Positions 26,912-35,111 of a stretch of 64,000 nt of DNA are shown here, in pieces (position 1 is the stretch's first letter; every line of letters begins with the position of its first letter). The stretch comes from Mycobacterium marseillense (lineage in GTDB: Bacteria; Actinomycetota; Actinomycetes; Mycobacteriales; Mycobacteriaceae). The notes below the pieces were generated by a model, which was not told where the DNA came from, did no database searches, and saw nothing but the letters and a program-made list of their open reading frames with translations. The stretch is taken from assembly GCF_010731675.1 (NCBI RefSeq), contig NZ_AP022584.1, positions 2,170,001 to 2,234,000 of the forward strand, given 5' to 3'. The position numbers and the translations under genes were made by a program.

Positions 26912-27412
26912 TCAGTCGTGCCAATTCTGACGTTGCGGATACGCGACGTTGATGCCGGACAAGACCGTGGTGTGCACGGCGATGAAGGCGCCGGCGAACG
27001 CCATGGCAAACGTTCCCGGCGCCAGGTCCCAGCGGCCGGTCACCGCCACCAGACCCGGCAGGCTGACGAACCGGCTCGACAGATAAATCACCAGGAAGGC
27101 CGCGCACACCAAGCTCCCGGCGAACCAACCCGCTTGCGGCACAAGGGGTTTGGCGGCAAAGACCATCGCGGCGGTCACACCCAGGCAGGCGGCGGTAAGC
27201 ACGGCCAGATACACCCAGAAATACAGCGGCAAGCCGGGCCGGGTGGCCGCCAGGTAGGCATGCACCGCCACCAGGCCCATCAGCAGCGAAGTGCCCAACC
27301 CGGTTACGGTGCGCGGCAAGTCGAAAGCGACGTAGCCGTTGAGCGTGAGGAGGGGCGAGGACAGCACCTTGTGCCACGCTTTGAGCCCCAGTCGCCCCAG
27401 GAGACCGGCCAT
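26912..27412 (-). CDS. four-helix membrane protein, partner of the molybdopterin-cytochrome fusion
   Basis: This 166-residue protein has four hydrophobic segments (about 38-55, 63-85, 94-113 and 134-152) and several histidines and aromatic residues near their ends. No family is recognised. It lies 11 bp upstream of the cytochrome-molybdopterin fusion and is surely co-transcribed, so a membrane-anchor or electron-transfer subunit is likely. The ATG at 27412 has no clear ribosome site. Confidence 0.78.
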   Translation of the reverse strand: MAGLLGRLGLKAWHKVLSSPLLTLNGYVAFDLPRTVTGLGTSLLMGLVAVHAYLAATRPGLPLYFWVYLAVLTAACLGVTAAMVFAAKPLVPQAGWFAGSLVCAAFLVIYLSSRFVSLPGLVAVTGRWDLAPGTFAMAFAGAFIAVHTTVLSGINVAYPQRQNWHD

Positions 27413-27472
27413 TGCGGCTGACTACCCTGCCAGATCGGCGCACAAACGGTCGACCACGCGACCCTTACCGGA

Positions 27473-27952
27473 TCAACCCGCAGCGTCGGAGAAGCCCTCC
27501 TCGCCTTCCTCGCCGGAGCGGCCGGCGAGCGTCGTGTAGGTCTCCTGCACCAGATCCCCGTGGCCGTCGGTGACGACGCTCTTGGTGACGATGATGTCGG
27601 CGCCGTGCGCTTTGCGCACCGAATCGACGTAGATATCGCAGCAGAGGCGGTCGCCGGCCGTGATCGGCTTCAGGAACTTCAACACCTGATCCACCTGAAC
27701 GATCTGCGCATCGTGGATCGCGATATTGGCGCTCTCGAAGAACGCCAATTGGGCCTTGTAGCCGAACACCGAGGTGAACGTCAGGGGAGCCGGCAGGCTG
27801 CCGTAGCCGAGCTCGGCAGCCGCCGTCTCCTCGAAGAACGCGGCTTCTTGGTTTTTGACGGCCACCGCGTACTCGCGGATCTTCTCGCGCTCCACTTCAT
27901 AGTGGTCGGGGTATCGATAGTGCATCCCAACCATGTCCGAGGACAATGACAC
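27473..27952 (-). CDS. HadA-like (3R)-hydroxyacyl-ACP dehydratase subunit (MaoC-like hotdog)
   Basis: The 159-residue protein is strongly similar to HadA (Rv0635), the structural subunit of the FAS-II dehydratase HadAB used in mycolic-acid elongation. Shared segments are VGMHYRYPDHYEVEREKIRE, the APLTFTSVFGYKAQLAFF block and AQIVQVDQVLKFLKPI...GDRL; it ends in the same GFSDAAG. HadA itself lacks the catalytic Asp-His dyad, which HadB provides; no HadB-like gene lies next to this copy. The GTG at 27952 aligns with the HadA start (SLSSDMVG); a TTG at 27970 would add six residues. It is therefore a paralog, not the core hadA of the hadABC locus. Confidence 0.9.
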   Translation of the reverse strand: MSLSSDMVGMHYRYPDHYEVEREKIREYAVAVKNQEAAFFEETAAAELGYGSLPAPLTFTSVFGYKAQLAFFESANIAIHDAQIVQVDQVLKFLKPITAGDRLCCDIYVDSVRKAHGADIIVTKSVVTDGHGDLVQETYTTLAGRSGEEGEEGFSDAAG

Positions 27953-27991
27953 ACGCAACGCCTTACCCAAATGGCGGCGTAATAATCACCC

Positions 27992-29170
27992 TCACTGCGG
28001 GTTTCGCGGCGCGCGGCAACGCGCCACCGGCGAGCCGACCAGCCTAAATTCCTCGCTCGTGTCCAGTTGGGGATCGACCCCCTCCTGGAACAGAATGATG
28101 ATGTCGGAGCCGCCGAACTGGAAGTAGCCGAACTCCTCGCCCTTGGCCATGTGTCTGCCGGGCACAGCGGTGAGCACGACCGACGACACGTGGGCCATGC
28201 CCACCGGGATGACCGCCACGATGCCGATGTCGCCGCAGTCGGATTGCGACGTGTCGATGGTGACCACCCCGCGGGTCTGGGAGAACTCGTAGCCACTGCT
28301 GGCGCTGTCGCTGGCGGCGAACTCCTGGTCTTGCAGGCCGACCCGCATGAAGACTTTCCCGTTGATCCGGAACGACTCCTCGACCACGCCGGCGACCGGC
28401 AGGTGGTAGCGGTGGTAGGCGTGCACGGGCAGCATGTAGTGGACGAACGTGCCGCGGGCAAAGCTTTCGCTGTATCGGCTGCCCTCGATGAGTTCCTTGA
28501 TGTTGCCGTATTTTTCGTTCTTCACGGTGGTGGCCGGGATGCTCGAGTCGGCGCCGATGTCGTAGGCGTGCTGGTAGTGGCAGTCGGCCGGCGAGGTCAC
28601 CACCAGGTTGGTGGTCGGCTCGGCGATCGGGCGCAGCCCGCCGTTGATTTCCCGCGCGATGAACTGGTTGGCCGTCAGCCAGCCGCTGGGGGCGTTCGGC
28701 GCCCCGTCGACCAGTGACTCATGGATGCGGTACTCGGGCGCGTTGTCGATGAACGACCGCAGGACTTCGGGGCTGAACGACTCGGGTGTGTCCAGGAAAT
28801 TCCCCCACTGGCGGGCGAACTCGGTCATCCAGTCCCGAAAGACGCCGGAGCTTTGCGGCGGCTCGTCACCCTGGTCGACCAGGAAGTAGAAGTGCGACAT
28901 GCGGTCGCTGACCTCCTGGGCCTGCCGCTTCTCGTTCTTCCAGGCGTCGGCGTCCGACTCGTGTGGCACCCACCTGACGAAGCGCTTCAAGTAGGCCTCG
29001 TACTCGCCGATGTCGCGCGGCCACTCGAGCGCCTTGTAGAGGTCCGGGTTCAGTTCGTCCTCGGCCCGCCGGCGCGCCGTCTGCAGCGATCGCTCAAGGC
29101 GGCCGGCAAGATCGGGCTCTTTGTCGAGCGTGTCGCGCAGATGTCGGCTGACGGAATCCGGCTCGCTCAT
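27992..29170 (-). CDS. phosphatidylserine decarboxylase-like pyruvoyl enzyme with GGS processing site
   Basis: The 392-residue protein has an N-terminal helical domain (about 1-150) like that found before some phosphatidylserine decarboxylase domains, then the PSD core. Catalytic features are SPADC (Asp196), LPVHAYHRYHLPVAG with His253 or His256, and FGYFQFGGSDIIIL, where Gly354-Ser355 takes the place of the LGST self-cleavage site. Pyruvoyl Psd enzymes cleave themselves at that serine. The same GGS version and N-terminal domain occur in the PsiD-type amino-acid decarboxylases, so the substrate may be an amino acid rather than phosphatidylserine. AAGGAG lies nine bases before the ATG. No signal or membrane segment is evident. 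Confidence 0.85.
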   Translation of the reverse strand: MSEPDSVSRHLRDTLDKEPDLAGRLERSLQTARRRAEDELNPDLYKALEWPRDIGEYEAYLKRFVRWVPHESDADAWKNEKRQAQEVSDRMSHFYFLVDQGDEPPQSSGVFRDWMTEFARQWGNFLDTPESFSPEVLRSFIDNAPEYRIHESLVDGAPNAPSGWLTANQFIAREINGGLRPIAEPTTNLVVTSPADCHYQHAYDIGADSSIPATTVKNEKYGNIKELIEGSRYSESFARGTFVHYMLPVHAYHRYHLPVAGVVEESFRINGKVFMRVGLQDQEFAASDSASSGYEFSQTRGVVTIDTSQSDCGDIGIVAVIPVGMAHVSSVVLTAVPGRHMAKGEEFGYFQFGGSDIIILFQEGVDPQLDTSEEFRLVGSPVARCRAPRNPQ

Positions 29171-29190
29171 TTCACTGCTCCTTGGTGGTC

Positions 29191-29604
29191 TCAGCGGCCG
29201 CGGACCCGGCGATTGTGCTTCTTGATCGCGTCGACCAACTCCGACTTGTTCATCGTCGACCGACCCGGGACGTCGAGCCGGCGGGCCAGGTCGAGCAGAT
29301 GCTTTTTGCTTGCGTTGGCGTCGACGCCCTCGGCCGACTCGCCGGACGGTTGTAGACCGCCACGCTCGGCGCGCTCGTCGGACGGGCCCTTCTGCTCTTT
29401 GGGTTCCCAGTGGTCGCCGACCTTTTCGAAACTGTGCTTGACGGCGGCGTAGGCCACCCGGTGGGCACGTTCCTCGCTGCCGTACTCGTCGGCGGCCGCG
29501 TCGTGGGATTTCGCGAACGTGCGTTGCGCTTTGGCGTTGGATCGCCGCAAAGTGCTGGGCAATTCACTCTTTTTGGGCGCTCCGCCTTTCGTCGTCTTCG
29601 GCAT
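29191..29604 (-). CDS. ChaB-like protein with C-terminal Rho-N/SAP-like domain
   Basis: This 137-residue protein has two parts. The N-terminal 70 residues match ChaB-type proteins (ELPSTLRRSNAKAQRTFAKSHDAA, then RVAYAAVKHSFEKVGDHW). The C-terminal 40 residues (SKKHLLDLARRLDVPGRSTMNKSELVDAIKK) form a helix-extended-helix motif as in Rho N-terminal or SAP domains, which bind nucleic acid. Between them is an acidic linker. Proteins of this design are common in actinobacteria and stress-associated. The GAGGAGG ribosome site seven bases before the ATG is strong. It is the first gene of the minus-strand block that includes the Psd-like gene. Confidence 0.85.
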   Translation of the reverse strand: MPKTTKGGAPKKSELPSTLRRSNAKAQRTFAKSHDAAADEYGSEERAHRVAYAAVKHSFEKVGDHWEPKEQKGPSDERAERGGLQPSGESAEGVDANASKKHLLDLARRLDVPGRSTMNKSELVDAIKKHNRRVRGR

Positions 29605-29719
29605 CGAACCTCCTCGTGCGCCAAAAGCGGTGCGGGAAACGTGGCACCGCCCGTCGGTTACCCCGTTGCGGGCCGGGCAATCGCGGTCGGACCAATGTGC
29701 GCATCGGCCAGGCGCAAAT

Positions 29720-29738
29720 ATGTCAACATGGTTGACAT
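29720..29738. promoter_or_regulatory. perfect palindrome over the MarR gene start, probable autoregulatory operator
   Basis: ATGTCAAC, a three-base spacer ATG, and GTTGACAT form a perfect 8-bp inverted repeat that ends on the start codon of the MarR-type gene (ATG at 29737). Palindromes of this size and position are the usual operators of MarR dimers, which bind over their own promoter or start. The divergent ChaB-like gene starts 115 bp away and could be co-regulated. Confidence 0.75.
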
Positions 29739-30162
29739 GAATCAGGACGACGCCCCGCTCGGCTATCTGCTCTACCGGGTGGCGACGGTGCTGCGGCCGG
29801 AGGTTTCCGCCGTGCTGAGTCCGCTGGACCTCGCCCTGCCCGAATTCGTTTGCCTGCGCATCCTTTCGATGTACCCGGGGATGTCGAGCGCCGAGCTCTC
29901 CCGCCACGCGGGCGTCACCCCGCAGGCGATGAACACGGTGCTGCGCAAGCTAGAAGACGTCGGGGCGGTGGCACGGCCCTCGTCGGTGTCGTCCGGGCGC
30001 GCGCTGCCGGCCAACCTGACCGGTCAGGGCCGCGCCCTACTCAAGCGCGCCGAAGCGGCGGTGCGAGGCGCCGACGCCCGGATCCTGAGCAAGCTCACCG
30101 ACACGCAGCAGCGCGAATTCAAAAGGATGCTCGAAAAACTCGGGTCGGATTACCGGGGCTGA
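29737..30162 (+). CDS. MarR family transcriptional regulator (Rv2887-like)
   Basis: The 141-residue protein has the MarR winged helix: LPEFVCLRILSMYPGMSSAELSRHAGVTPQAMNTVLRKLEDVGAVAR, then the wing and the C-terminal dimerisation helices ending EFKRMLEKLGSDY. It matches Rv2887, a repressor whose loss in M. tuberculosis is known to give drug tolerance through increased methyltransferase expression. The ATG at 29737 aligns best with the family start (DDAPLGYLLYR follows after three residues); an ATG at 29728 is also in frame. The start codon lies in a palindrome that is probably its own operator. Confidence 0.93.
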   Translation: MNQDDAPLGYLLYRVATVLRPEVSAVLSPLDLALPEFVCLRILSMYPGMSSAELSRHAGVTPQAMNTVLRKLEDVGAVARPSSVSSGRALPANLTGQGRALLKRAEAAVRGADARILSKLTDTQQREFKRMLEKLGSDYRG

Positions 30163-31566
30163 TCACCCGTCCTGGATGCGCGCCCACGGCCGCGCCTCTT
30201 CGAGCTCGTAGGCCAGCTCGAGCAACAGCGACTCCTGCCCCACCGCAGTCGACAGCATCATGCCCACCGGCATGCCGTGGGCGGACTGCGCCAACGGCAG
30301 CGAGATCGCCGGTTCACCGGTGACGTTGTGCAGCGGAGTGAACGACACCCATTCGATAAGCCGATTCATGAGCTGCTGATAATCGGTCGGCGCCAGCACT
30401 CCGAGGCGGGGCGTCTCGTCGGCCAGGGTCGGCGTGAGCACCGCGTCATAGGTGCCGAAGAACCGCGCGGTGCGCCGGCGTGCGCCGCGCAGGCGCATGA
30501 TCGCCCGCGGGAGCCGGTGCAGGTGGCGACCGGTGTGTCGCGCCAAACCCAGCGTCAGGCAGTCCAGCTTGGCGCGGTCGAACGTCTCGCCGAACATGTG
30601 CCGTCCGCTGCGCACCTGGGCCAGGGCCAAAAATCCCCAATACAGCACGAAATCGTCGACGAAACTGGCCGCCACCGGCGGTGCGTCGACGTGTTCGACG
30701 CGGTGGCCGAGCTCCTCGAGCAGTCCCGCGGATTTCAGCGTCAGCTCCCGCAGCGCGGGGCTGCACTCGCGCCGTACCGAGCGGGTCAACGCCGCGATCC
30801 GCAACCGCTGCCGGCCGGGCCCGGTGACGTCCCCGATCGGGGCCAGCTTGGGGTTGCGCCAGATCCGCTCGGCCTCCCGGTAAAACGCCGCGGTGTCGCG
30901 CACCGAACGGGTCAGGACGCCGTTGACGACGACGCCGACCGGCATCCGGCGCAGCGTGGCGTCTAGGGGCAACCGGCCGCGCGACGGTTTGAGCCCGACG
31001 AGCCCGTTGCAGGACGCCGGAATGCGGATGGAGCCCCCGCCGTCGTTGGCGTGCGCGATCGGCACCACACCGGCGGCGACGAACGCCCCCGACCCCGATG
31101 ATGATGCGCCGGCACTGTATTCGGTGTCCCACGGGTTGCGGACCGGACCCAACCGCGGGTGTTCGGCCGATCCGCTGAAACCGAACTCCGACAACTGCGT
31201 CTTGCCCAGCGAGGTCAACCCGGTGGCCCGGTACAGCTGGGTGAACACGCTGTCGGCGACGGCATCCCAACGCGTCCACGCGTCAGTGCCGTGCATCGTG
31301 GGCTGCCCCGCGACATCGACGTTGTCCTTGATGAACGTCGGGACGCCGGAGAAGTAGCCATCGGCCCCATGCTCGGCGGCCGCCCGCGCATGCTGAAAAC
31401 CCGCGTACGCCAACCCGTTTAGGGCCGGGTCGACGGCCTCGGTGCGGGCAATCGCCGCCTCGACCACCTCGGCCCTGCCGACCCGCCCGGAGCGGATGGC
31501 CTCGGCGAGCCCGACCGCGTCGAGATCGCCGAGGGCGTCGTCGCCGAACGCGTGCACATGCCGCAT
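30163..31566 (-). CDS. amiC: amidase-signature family amidase
   Basis: AmiC hydrolyses amide bonds of unknown substrates. The 467-residue protein has the Ser-cis-Ser-Lys triad of the amidase signature family: Lys80 in FIKDN, a serine run at 155-157, and nucleophile Ser179 in DGGGSIRIPAS, followed by GLVGLKPSRGR. It matches Rv2888c. The ATG at 31566 has TAGCGT seven bases upstream and no Shine-Dalgarno sequence, as in leaderless genes. Its stop abuts the end of the MarR gene with no intervening base. Confidence 0.95.
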   Translation of the reverse strand: MRHVHAFGDDALGDLDAVGLAEAIRSGRVGRAEVVEAAIARTEAVDPALNGLAYAGFQHARAAAEHGADGYFSGVPTFIKDNVDVAGQPTMHGTDAWTRWDAVADSVFTQLYRATGLTSLGKTQLSEFGFSGSAEHPRLGPVRNPWDTEYSAGASSSGSGAFVAAGVVPIAHANDGGGSIRIPASCNGLVGLKPSRGRLPLDATLRRMPVGVVVNGVLTRSVRDTAAFYREAERIWRNPKLAPIGDVTGPGRQRLRIAALTRSVRRECSPALRELTLKSAGLLEELGHRVEHVDAPPVAASFVDDFVLYWGFLALAQVRSGRHMFGETFDRAKLDCLTLGLARHTGRHLHRLPRAIMRLRGARRRTARFFGTYDAVLTPTLADETPRLGVLAPTDYQQLMNRLIEWVSFTPLHNVTGEPAISLPLAQSAHGMPVGMMLSTAVGQESLLLELAYELEEARPWARIQDG

Positions 31567-31573
31567 AGCAGTG

Positions 31574-31579
31574 ACGCTA
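31574..31579 (-). promoter_or_regulatory. -10 box of a probable leaderless amiC promoter
   Basis: TAGCGT on the minus strand is followed by CACTGCT and the ATG, a seven-base gap that places the start of transcription at or one base before the codon. No ribosome site lies between. Confidence 0.5.
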
Positions 31580-31634
31580 ACGGCGCACGCGTGTCACCGG
31601 ATGGTTTTCGGGCCGGTTGGCCCGCGGGAGGCCG

Positions 31635-32450
31635 CTAGGCCTGACCCACCTCGAAGCGCACGAAGCGCGTCACCGTCACACCGGCGTCGTCGAGCAGGGC
31701 CTTGACCGTCTTCTTGCTGTCGGACACCGACGGCTGCTCGAGCAGCACGGCGTCCTTGAAGAAGCCGTTCACCCGTCCCTCGACGATCTTGGGCAGGGCC
31801 TGCTCCGGCTTGCCCTCCGCCTTGGCGGTTTCCTCGGCGATGCGGCGCTCGCTGGCCACCACGTCCTCGGGCACGTCGTCGCGGGACAGGTAGCGGGCCT
31901 TGAGCGCGGCGATCTGCAGCGCCACGGCGTGAGCGGCGTCGGAGTCCGAGCCCTGGTACTCGACCAGCACACCGACCGCCGGGGGCAGGTCCGCCGCCCG
32001 CCGGTGCAGGTACGCCTCGACGGTGCCCTCGAAGTTCGCGACGCGGCGCAGTTCCAACTTCTCGCCGATCTTGGCCGACAGCTCGGCGACCGCCTGCTCG
32101 ACGGTCTTATCACCGACGCTGGCGGCTTTGAGCGCGTCGACGTCGGCGGCCTTCGACGACACGGCGGCCGACACGATCTGGTCGGCCAGCGCCTGGAACT
32201 CGGCGTTCTTGGCGACGAAGTCGGTCTCGCTGTTCAGCTCGATGAGCGCGCCGCCCTGCGCGGCGACCAGACCCTCGGCCGTCGCCCGCTCGGCGCGCTT
32301 GCCGACGTCCTTGGCGCCCTTGATCCGGAGCGCCTCGACGGCCTTGTCGAAGTCGCCGTCACTTTCGGCCAGCGCGTTCTTGCAGTCGAGCATGCCGGCA
32401 CCGGTGAGTTCCCGAAGCCGCTTGACGTCGGCAGCGGTGAAGTTCGCCAA
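31635..32450 (-). CDS. tsf: elongation factor Ts
   Basis: EF-Ts is the nucleotide exchange factor for EF-Tu. The 271-residue protein carries the N-terminal UBA-like domain ([22 protein letters not shown]), the TDFVAKN block, and a dimerisation domain typical of EF-Ts. It matches Rv2889c. The start codon is TTG at 32450, with AGGAAGG 7 to 13 bases upstream; no ATG or GTG fits. It follows rpsB by 12 bp in the standard rpsB-tsf operon. Confidence 0.97.
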   Translation of the reverse strand: MANFTAADVKRLRELTGAGMLDCKNALAESDGDFDKAVEALRIKGAKDVGKRAERATAEGLVAAQGGALIELNSETDFVAKNAEFQALADQIVSAAVSSKAADVDALKAASVGDKTVEQAVAELSAKIGEKLELRRVANFEGTVEAYLHRRAADLPPAVGVLVEYQGSDSDAAHAVALQIAALKARYLSRDDVPEDVVASERRIAEETAKAEGKPEQALPKIVEGRVNGFFKDAVLLEQPSVSDSKKTVKALLDDAGVTVTRFVRFEVGQA

Positions 32451-32462
32451 TGTTCAGCCTTC

Positions 32463-33296
32463 CTAAGAGGATTCAGTGGTTGGTTCGGGGGTGCCCGCAG
32501 CGGCGTCGGTGGGGGCGCTGGCAGCGGCGGAAGCCAGCAGTTCCTGCTCCCATTCGGGCAGCGGCTCGGCCGCCTCGGCCTCGGGCTTGCCGTCTCCGCG
32601 GCCGACCCCGGCGCGGGCCTGCAGGCCCTCGGCGACGGCGGAGGCGATGACCTTGGTCAGCAGCGCGGCCGAACGGATCGCGTCGTCGTTGCCCGGGATC
32701 GGGTAGTCGACCTCGTCGGGGTCGCAGTTGGTGTCCAGGATCGCGATGACCGGGATACCGAGCTTGCGGGCCTCGCCGACGGCGATGTGCTCTTTGTTGG
32801 TGTCGACGACCCAGATCGCCGACGGCACCTTGGCCATGTCGCGGATACCGCCGAGGCTGCGGTCGAGCTTGTTCTTCTCGCGGGTCAGCATCAAGATTTC
32901 CTTCTTGGTGCGACCTTCGAAGCCACCGGTCTGCTCCATCGCCTCGAGCTCCTTGAGCCGCTGCAGACGCTTGTGCACGGTGGAGAAGTTGGTGAGCATC
33001 CCGCCCAGCCAGCGCTGGTTCACGTAGGGCATGCCGACGCGGGTGGCCTCGGCGGCGACGGACTCCTGCGCCTGCTTCTTGGTGCCGACGAACAGCACGC
33101 TGCCGCCGTGGGCGACGGTCTCCTTGACGAATTCATACGCCTGATCGATGAAAGTCAGCGTCTGCTGCAGGTCGATGATGTAGATGCCGTTGCGGTCGGT
33201 GAAGATGAACCGCTTCATCTTGGGATTCCAGCGACGGGTCTGGTGCCCGAAGTGGGTGCCGCTGTCGAGCAGCTGCTTCATGGTTACGACGGCCAT
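32463..33296 (-). CDS. rpsB: 30S ribosomal protein S2
   Basis: S2 is an essential protein of the small subunit head. The 277 residues begin [19 protein letters not shown] and contain [29 protein letters not shown] and [23 protein letters not shown], all diagnostic. A 40-residue Ala/Glu-rich tail follows the domain, as in Rv2890c. The mRNA leader can fold into two competing hairpins (see the leader feature), which may allow feedback by S2. Confidence 0.98.
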   Translation of the reverse strand: MAVVTMKQLLDSGTHFGHQTRRWNPKMKRFIFTDRNGIYIIDLQQTLTFIDQAYEFVKETVAHGGSVLFVGTKKQAQESVAAEATRVGMPYVNQRWLGGMLTNFSTVHKRLQRLKELEAMEQTGGFEGRTKKEILMLTREKNKLDRSLGGIRDMAKVPSAIWVVDTNKEHIAVGEARKLGIPVIAILDTNCDPDEVDYPIPGNDDAIRSAALLTKVIASAVAEGLQARAGVGRGDGKPEAEAAEPLPEWEQELLASAAASAPTDAAAGTPEPTTESS

Positions 33297-33595
33297 GCTT
33301 GTGCCTCACGTGTGTCGGTTGTCGCCCGGCATCGGGTGAAGCCGGGCCCTGGCGCCTGCTGCGATGCCGGACCCGGCCGGGAAACCCCGGTCGGGACCGC
33401 CCGGCATGCGATGCGTTCTCCTCGTGGAACCAGAGACGCGATGCGGACGCGCGAAGTCAGCCCGCGGACGAGCTGCGACCAGCAGTTTACACCGGATCGG
33501 CCGGTGCTTTTGCCACGCTTCCCCAGGGGCATCGTCGTCCACAGCGCCGGCGAGGCCGGGTGGCGGCGCGGACTGTGCCGCGCTGAACTGTCTGG
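33297..33595 (-). promoter_or_regulatory. rpsB leader with alternative hairpins and an extended -10 promoter
   Basis: This 299-bp gap lies between rpsB (minus) and the M23 peptidase gene (plus). In the rpsB RNA, GTCCGGCATCG (33372-33362) can pair with CGATGCCGGGC (33334-33324). The GCCGGGC part of the latter can instead pair with GCCCGGC at 33347-33341. The two structures exclude each other and end about 27 bases before the AUG. TGTAAACT (minus strand, around 33486-33493) resembles an extended -10. High GC makes chance hairpins common. Confidence 0.4.
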
Positions 33596-34111
33596 ATGCG
33601 GTGGATGGCGCTGGCGTTGGGTGCGGCCCTGGTCAGCGCGGTGCCGGCGGCGGCCGACGCGGATCGCCTGGACTGGCCGTTGCGCCCGCCGCCGGCCGTC
33701 ACCCGTTCGTTCGACGCCCCTGCGCAGGATTGGCATCCCGGCCATCGTGGTGTCGACCTGGCCGGTGCCGCCGGCCAGCCGGTGTACGCGGCGGGCGCGG
33801 GCACCGTGGTGTTCGCCGGGGTGCTGGCCGGGCGCCCGGTGGTGTCGCTGGCGCATTCCGGGGGGTTGCGGACCAGCTACGAGCCGGTCCGGGCTGTTGT
33901 GCGGGCCGGGCAGTCGGTGACGGCCGGGACGGTGATCGGCGCGTTGGTGGCCGGCCACCCGGGGTGCCGGGCCGCGGCGTGTTTGCACTGGGGTGCGATG
34001 TGGGGTCCCGCGTCAGGGGCTCACTATGTCGATCCGCTGAGCCTGCTGAAGTCGACCCCGATCCGGCTCAAGCCGCTGGGGCCGCCGGTCGCCGGTGCGC
34101 ACCATGGGTAA
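33596..34111 (+). CDS. secreted M23-family metallopeptidase-like protein (Rv2891-like)
   Basis: The 171-residue protein has a signal peptide (MRWMALALGAALVSAVPAAADA) and a LytM/M23 domain. The first zinc motif is complete in HPGHRGVDLAG, and the barrel segments QPVYAAGAGTVVFAG and VVSLAHSGGLRT follow. The last motif reads CLHWG where classical M23 enzymes have HLHFG, so the first histidine of HxH is replaced by cysteine, as I recall for the mycobacterial relatives. It probably acts on, or only binds, peptidoglycan. It is transcribed divergently from rpsB and matches Rv2891. Confidence 0.9.
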   Translation: MRWMALALGAALVSAVPAAADADRLDWPLRPPPAVTRSFDAPAQDWHPGHRGVDLAGAAGQPVYAAGAGTVVFAGVLAGRPVVSLAHSGGLRTSYEPVRAVVRAGQSVTAGTVIGALVAGHPGCRAAACLHWGAMWGPASGAHYVDPLSLLKSTPIRLKPLGPPVAGAHHG

Positions 34112-34182
34112 CAGGCGCCACAGCGGTGCGCCCTCCGCCAGGGTCCTGATGGGGCCGAGTGGGACGTGGGACGTGGCGGTGC

Positions 34183-35079
34183 TTAGGCCCTGGGATGGGC
34201 CTGGTCGTGCACCGCGCGCAGCCGGGACACCGCGACGTGGGTGTAGAGCTGGGTCGTCGCCAGGCTGGAATGGCCGAGCAGCTCCTGGACGACGCGCAGG
34301 TCGGCCCCGCCCTCAAGGAGGTGCGTGGCGGCGCTGTGTCGCAGGCCGTGGGGGCCCATGTCCGGTGCGCCGTCCACCGCGGCGACGGTCTGGTGCACCA
34401 CCGTGCGGGCCTGGCGAACGTCGATCCGGCGCCCCCGCGCACCCAGCAGCAGCGCCGGCCCCGACTCGGCGGTCACCAGGGCGGGACGCCCGTCGGCCAG
34501 CCACGCGTCCAGCGCCTCGGCGGCCGGCGTCCCGAACGGCACGCTGCGCTGCTTGTTGCCCTTACCGAGGACGCGCACCAGCCGATGCCGGGTGTCCACG
34601 TCGTCGAGGTCGAGGCCGCACAGCTCGCTGACGCGGATCCCGGTGGCATAGAGCATCTCGACGATGAGCCGGTCCCGCAGCGCCATCGGATGACCTTGCT
34701 GCGCACCGGATTTGGCGGCGGCCATGGCGTCGAGGGCCTGGTCCTGGCGCAGCACCGAGGGCAGGGTGCGGTGTGCCTTGGGAACCTGGAGCCGCGCGGC
34801 CGGGTCCGCGTCCAGCAGGCCCCGCCGGACGGCCCAGGCGGTGAACGCCTTGACCGCCGAGGTGCGCCGGGCCAGTGTCGTGCGGGCGACGCCGGCCGCG
34901 GCCGCGGCGGACAACCACGAACGCAGCAGCGGCATGCTCAACCCGTCCAGGCCGGCGTCGCGCTCATCGGCGAACGCGAGCAGCGAGCGCAGGTCGCCGA
35001 GATAGGCGCGACGGGTGTGCGCCGAACGCAGGCACTGCAAATCCAGGTATTCGTCGAACTCCTCGAGGATCGCCTGCAC
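34183..35079 (-). CDS. xerC: site-specific tyrosine recombinase XerC
   Basis: XerC, with XerD, resolves chromosome dimers at dif. The 298-residue protein has the SAM-like core-binding domain ([14 protein letters not shown] to [12 protein letters not shown]) and the catalytic domain with the arginine in ATGIRVSEL, lysine in [17 protein letters not shown], and [15 protein letters not shown] ending in the nucleophile tyrosine. Length and start (GTG at 35079) match Rv2894c. In this sequence the frame is not interrupted upstream: a one-base shift in the preceding gene makes one open frame of both, so an upstream-initiated 696-residue fusion is also encoded. Confidence 0.93.
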   Translation of the reverse strand: MQAILEEFDEYLDLQCLRSAHTRRAYLGDLRSLLAFADERDAGLDGLSMPLLRSWLSAAAAAGVARTTLARRTSAVKAFTAWAVRRGLLDADPAARLQVPKAHRTLPSVLRQDQALDAMAAAKSGAQQGHPMALRDRLIVEMLYATGIRVSELCGLDLDDVDTRHRLVRVLGKGNKQRSVPFGTPAAEALDAWLADGRPALVTAESGPALLLGARGRRIDVRQARTVVHQTVAAVDGAPDMGPHGLRHSAATHLLEGGADLRVVQELLGHSSLATTQLYTHVAVSRLRAVHDQAHPRA

Positions 35080-35111
35080 TCCCCCACGGTCGCAGGGCCG
35101 CCCGGGGCGCT

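Noticed and set aside
34112..34182. Terminator between the M23 peptidase gene and xerC
   Set aside because: The 71-bp gap is GC-rich but offers no stem of useful length.
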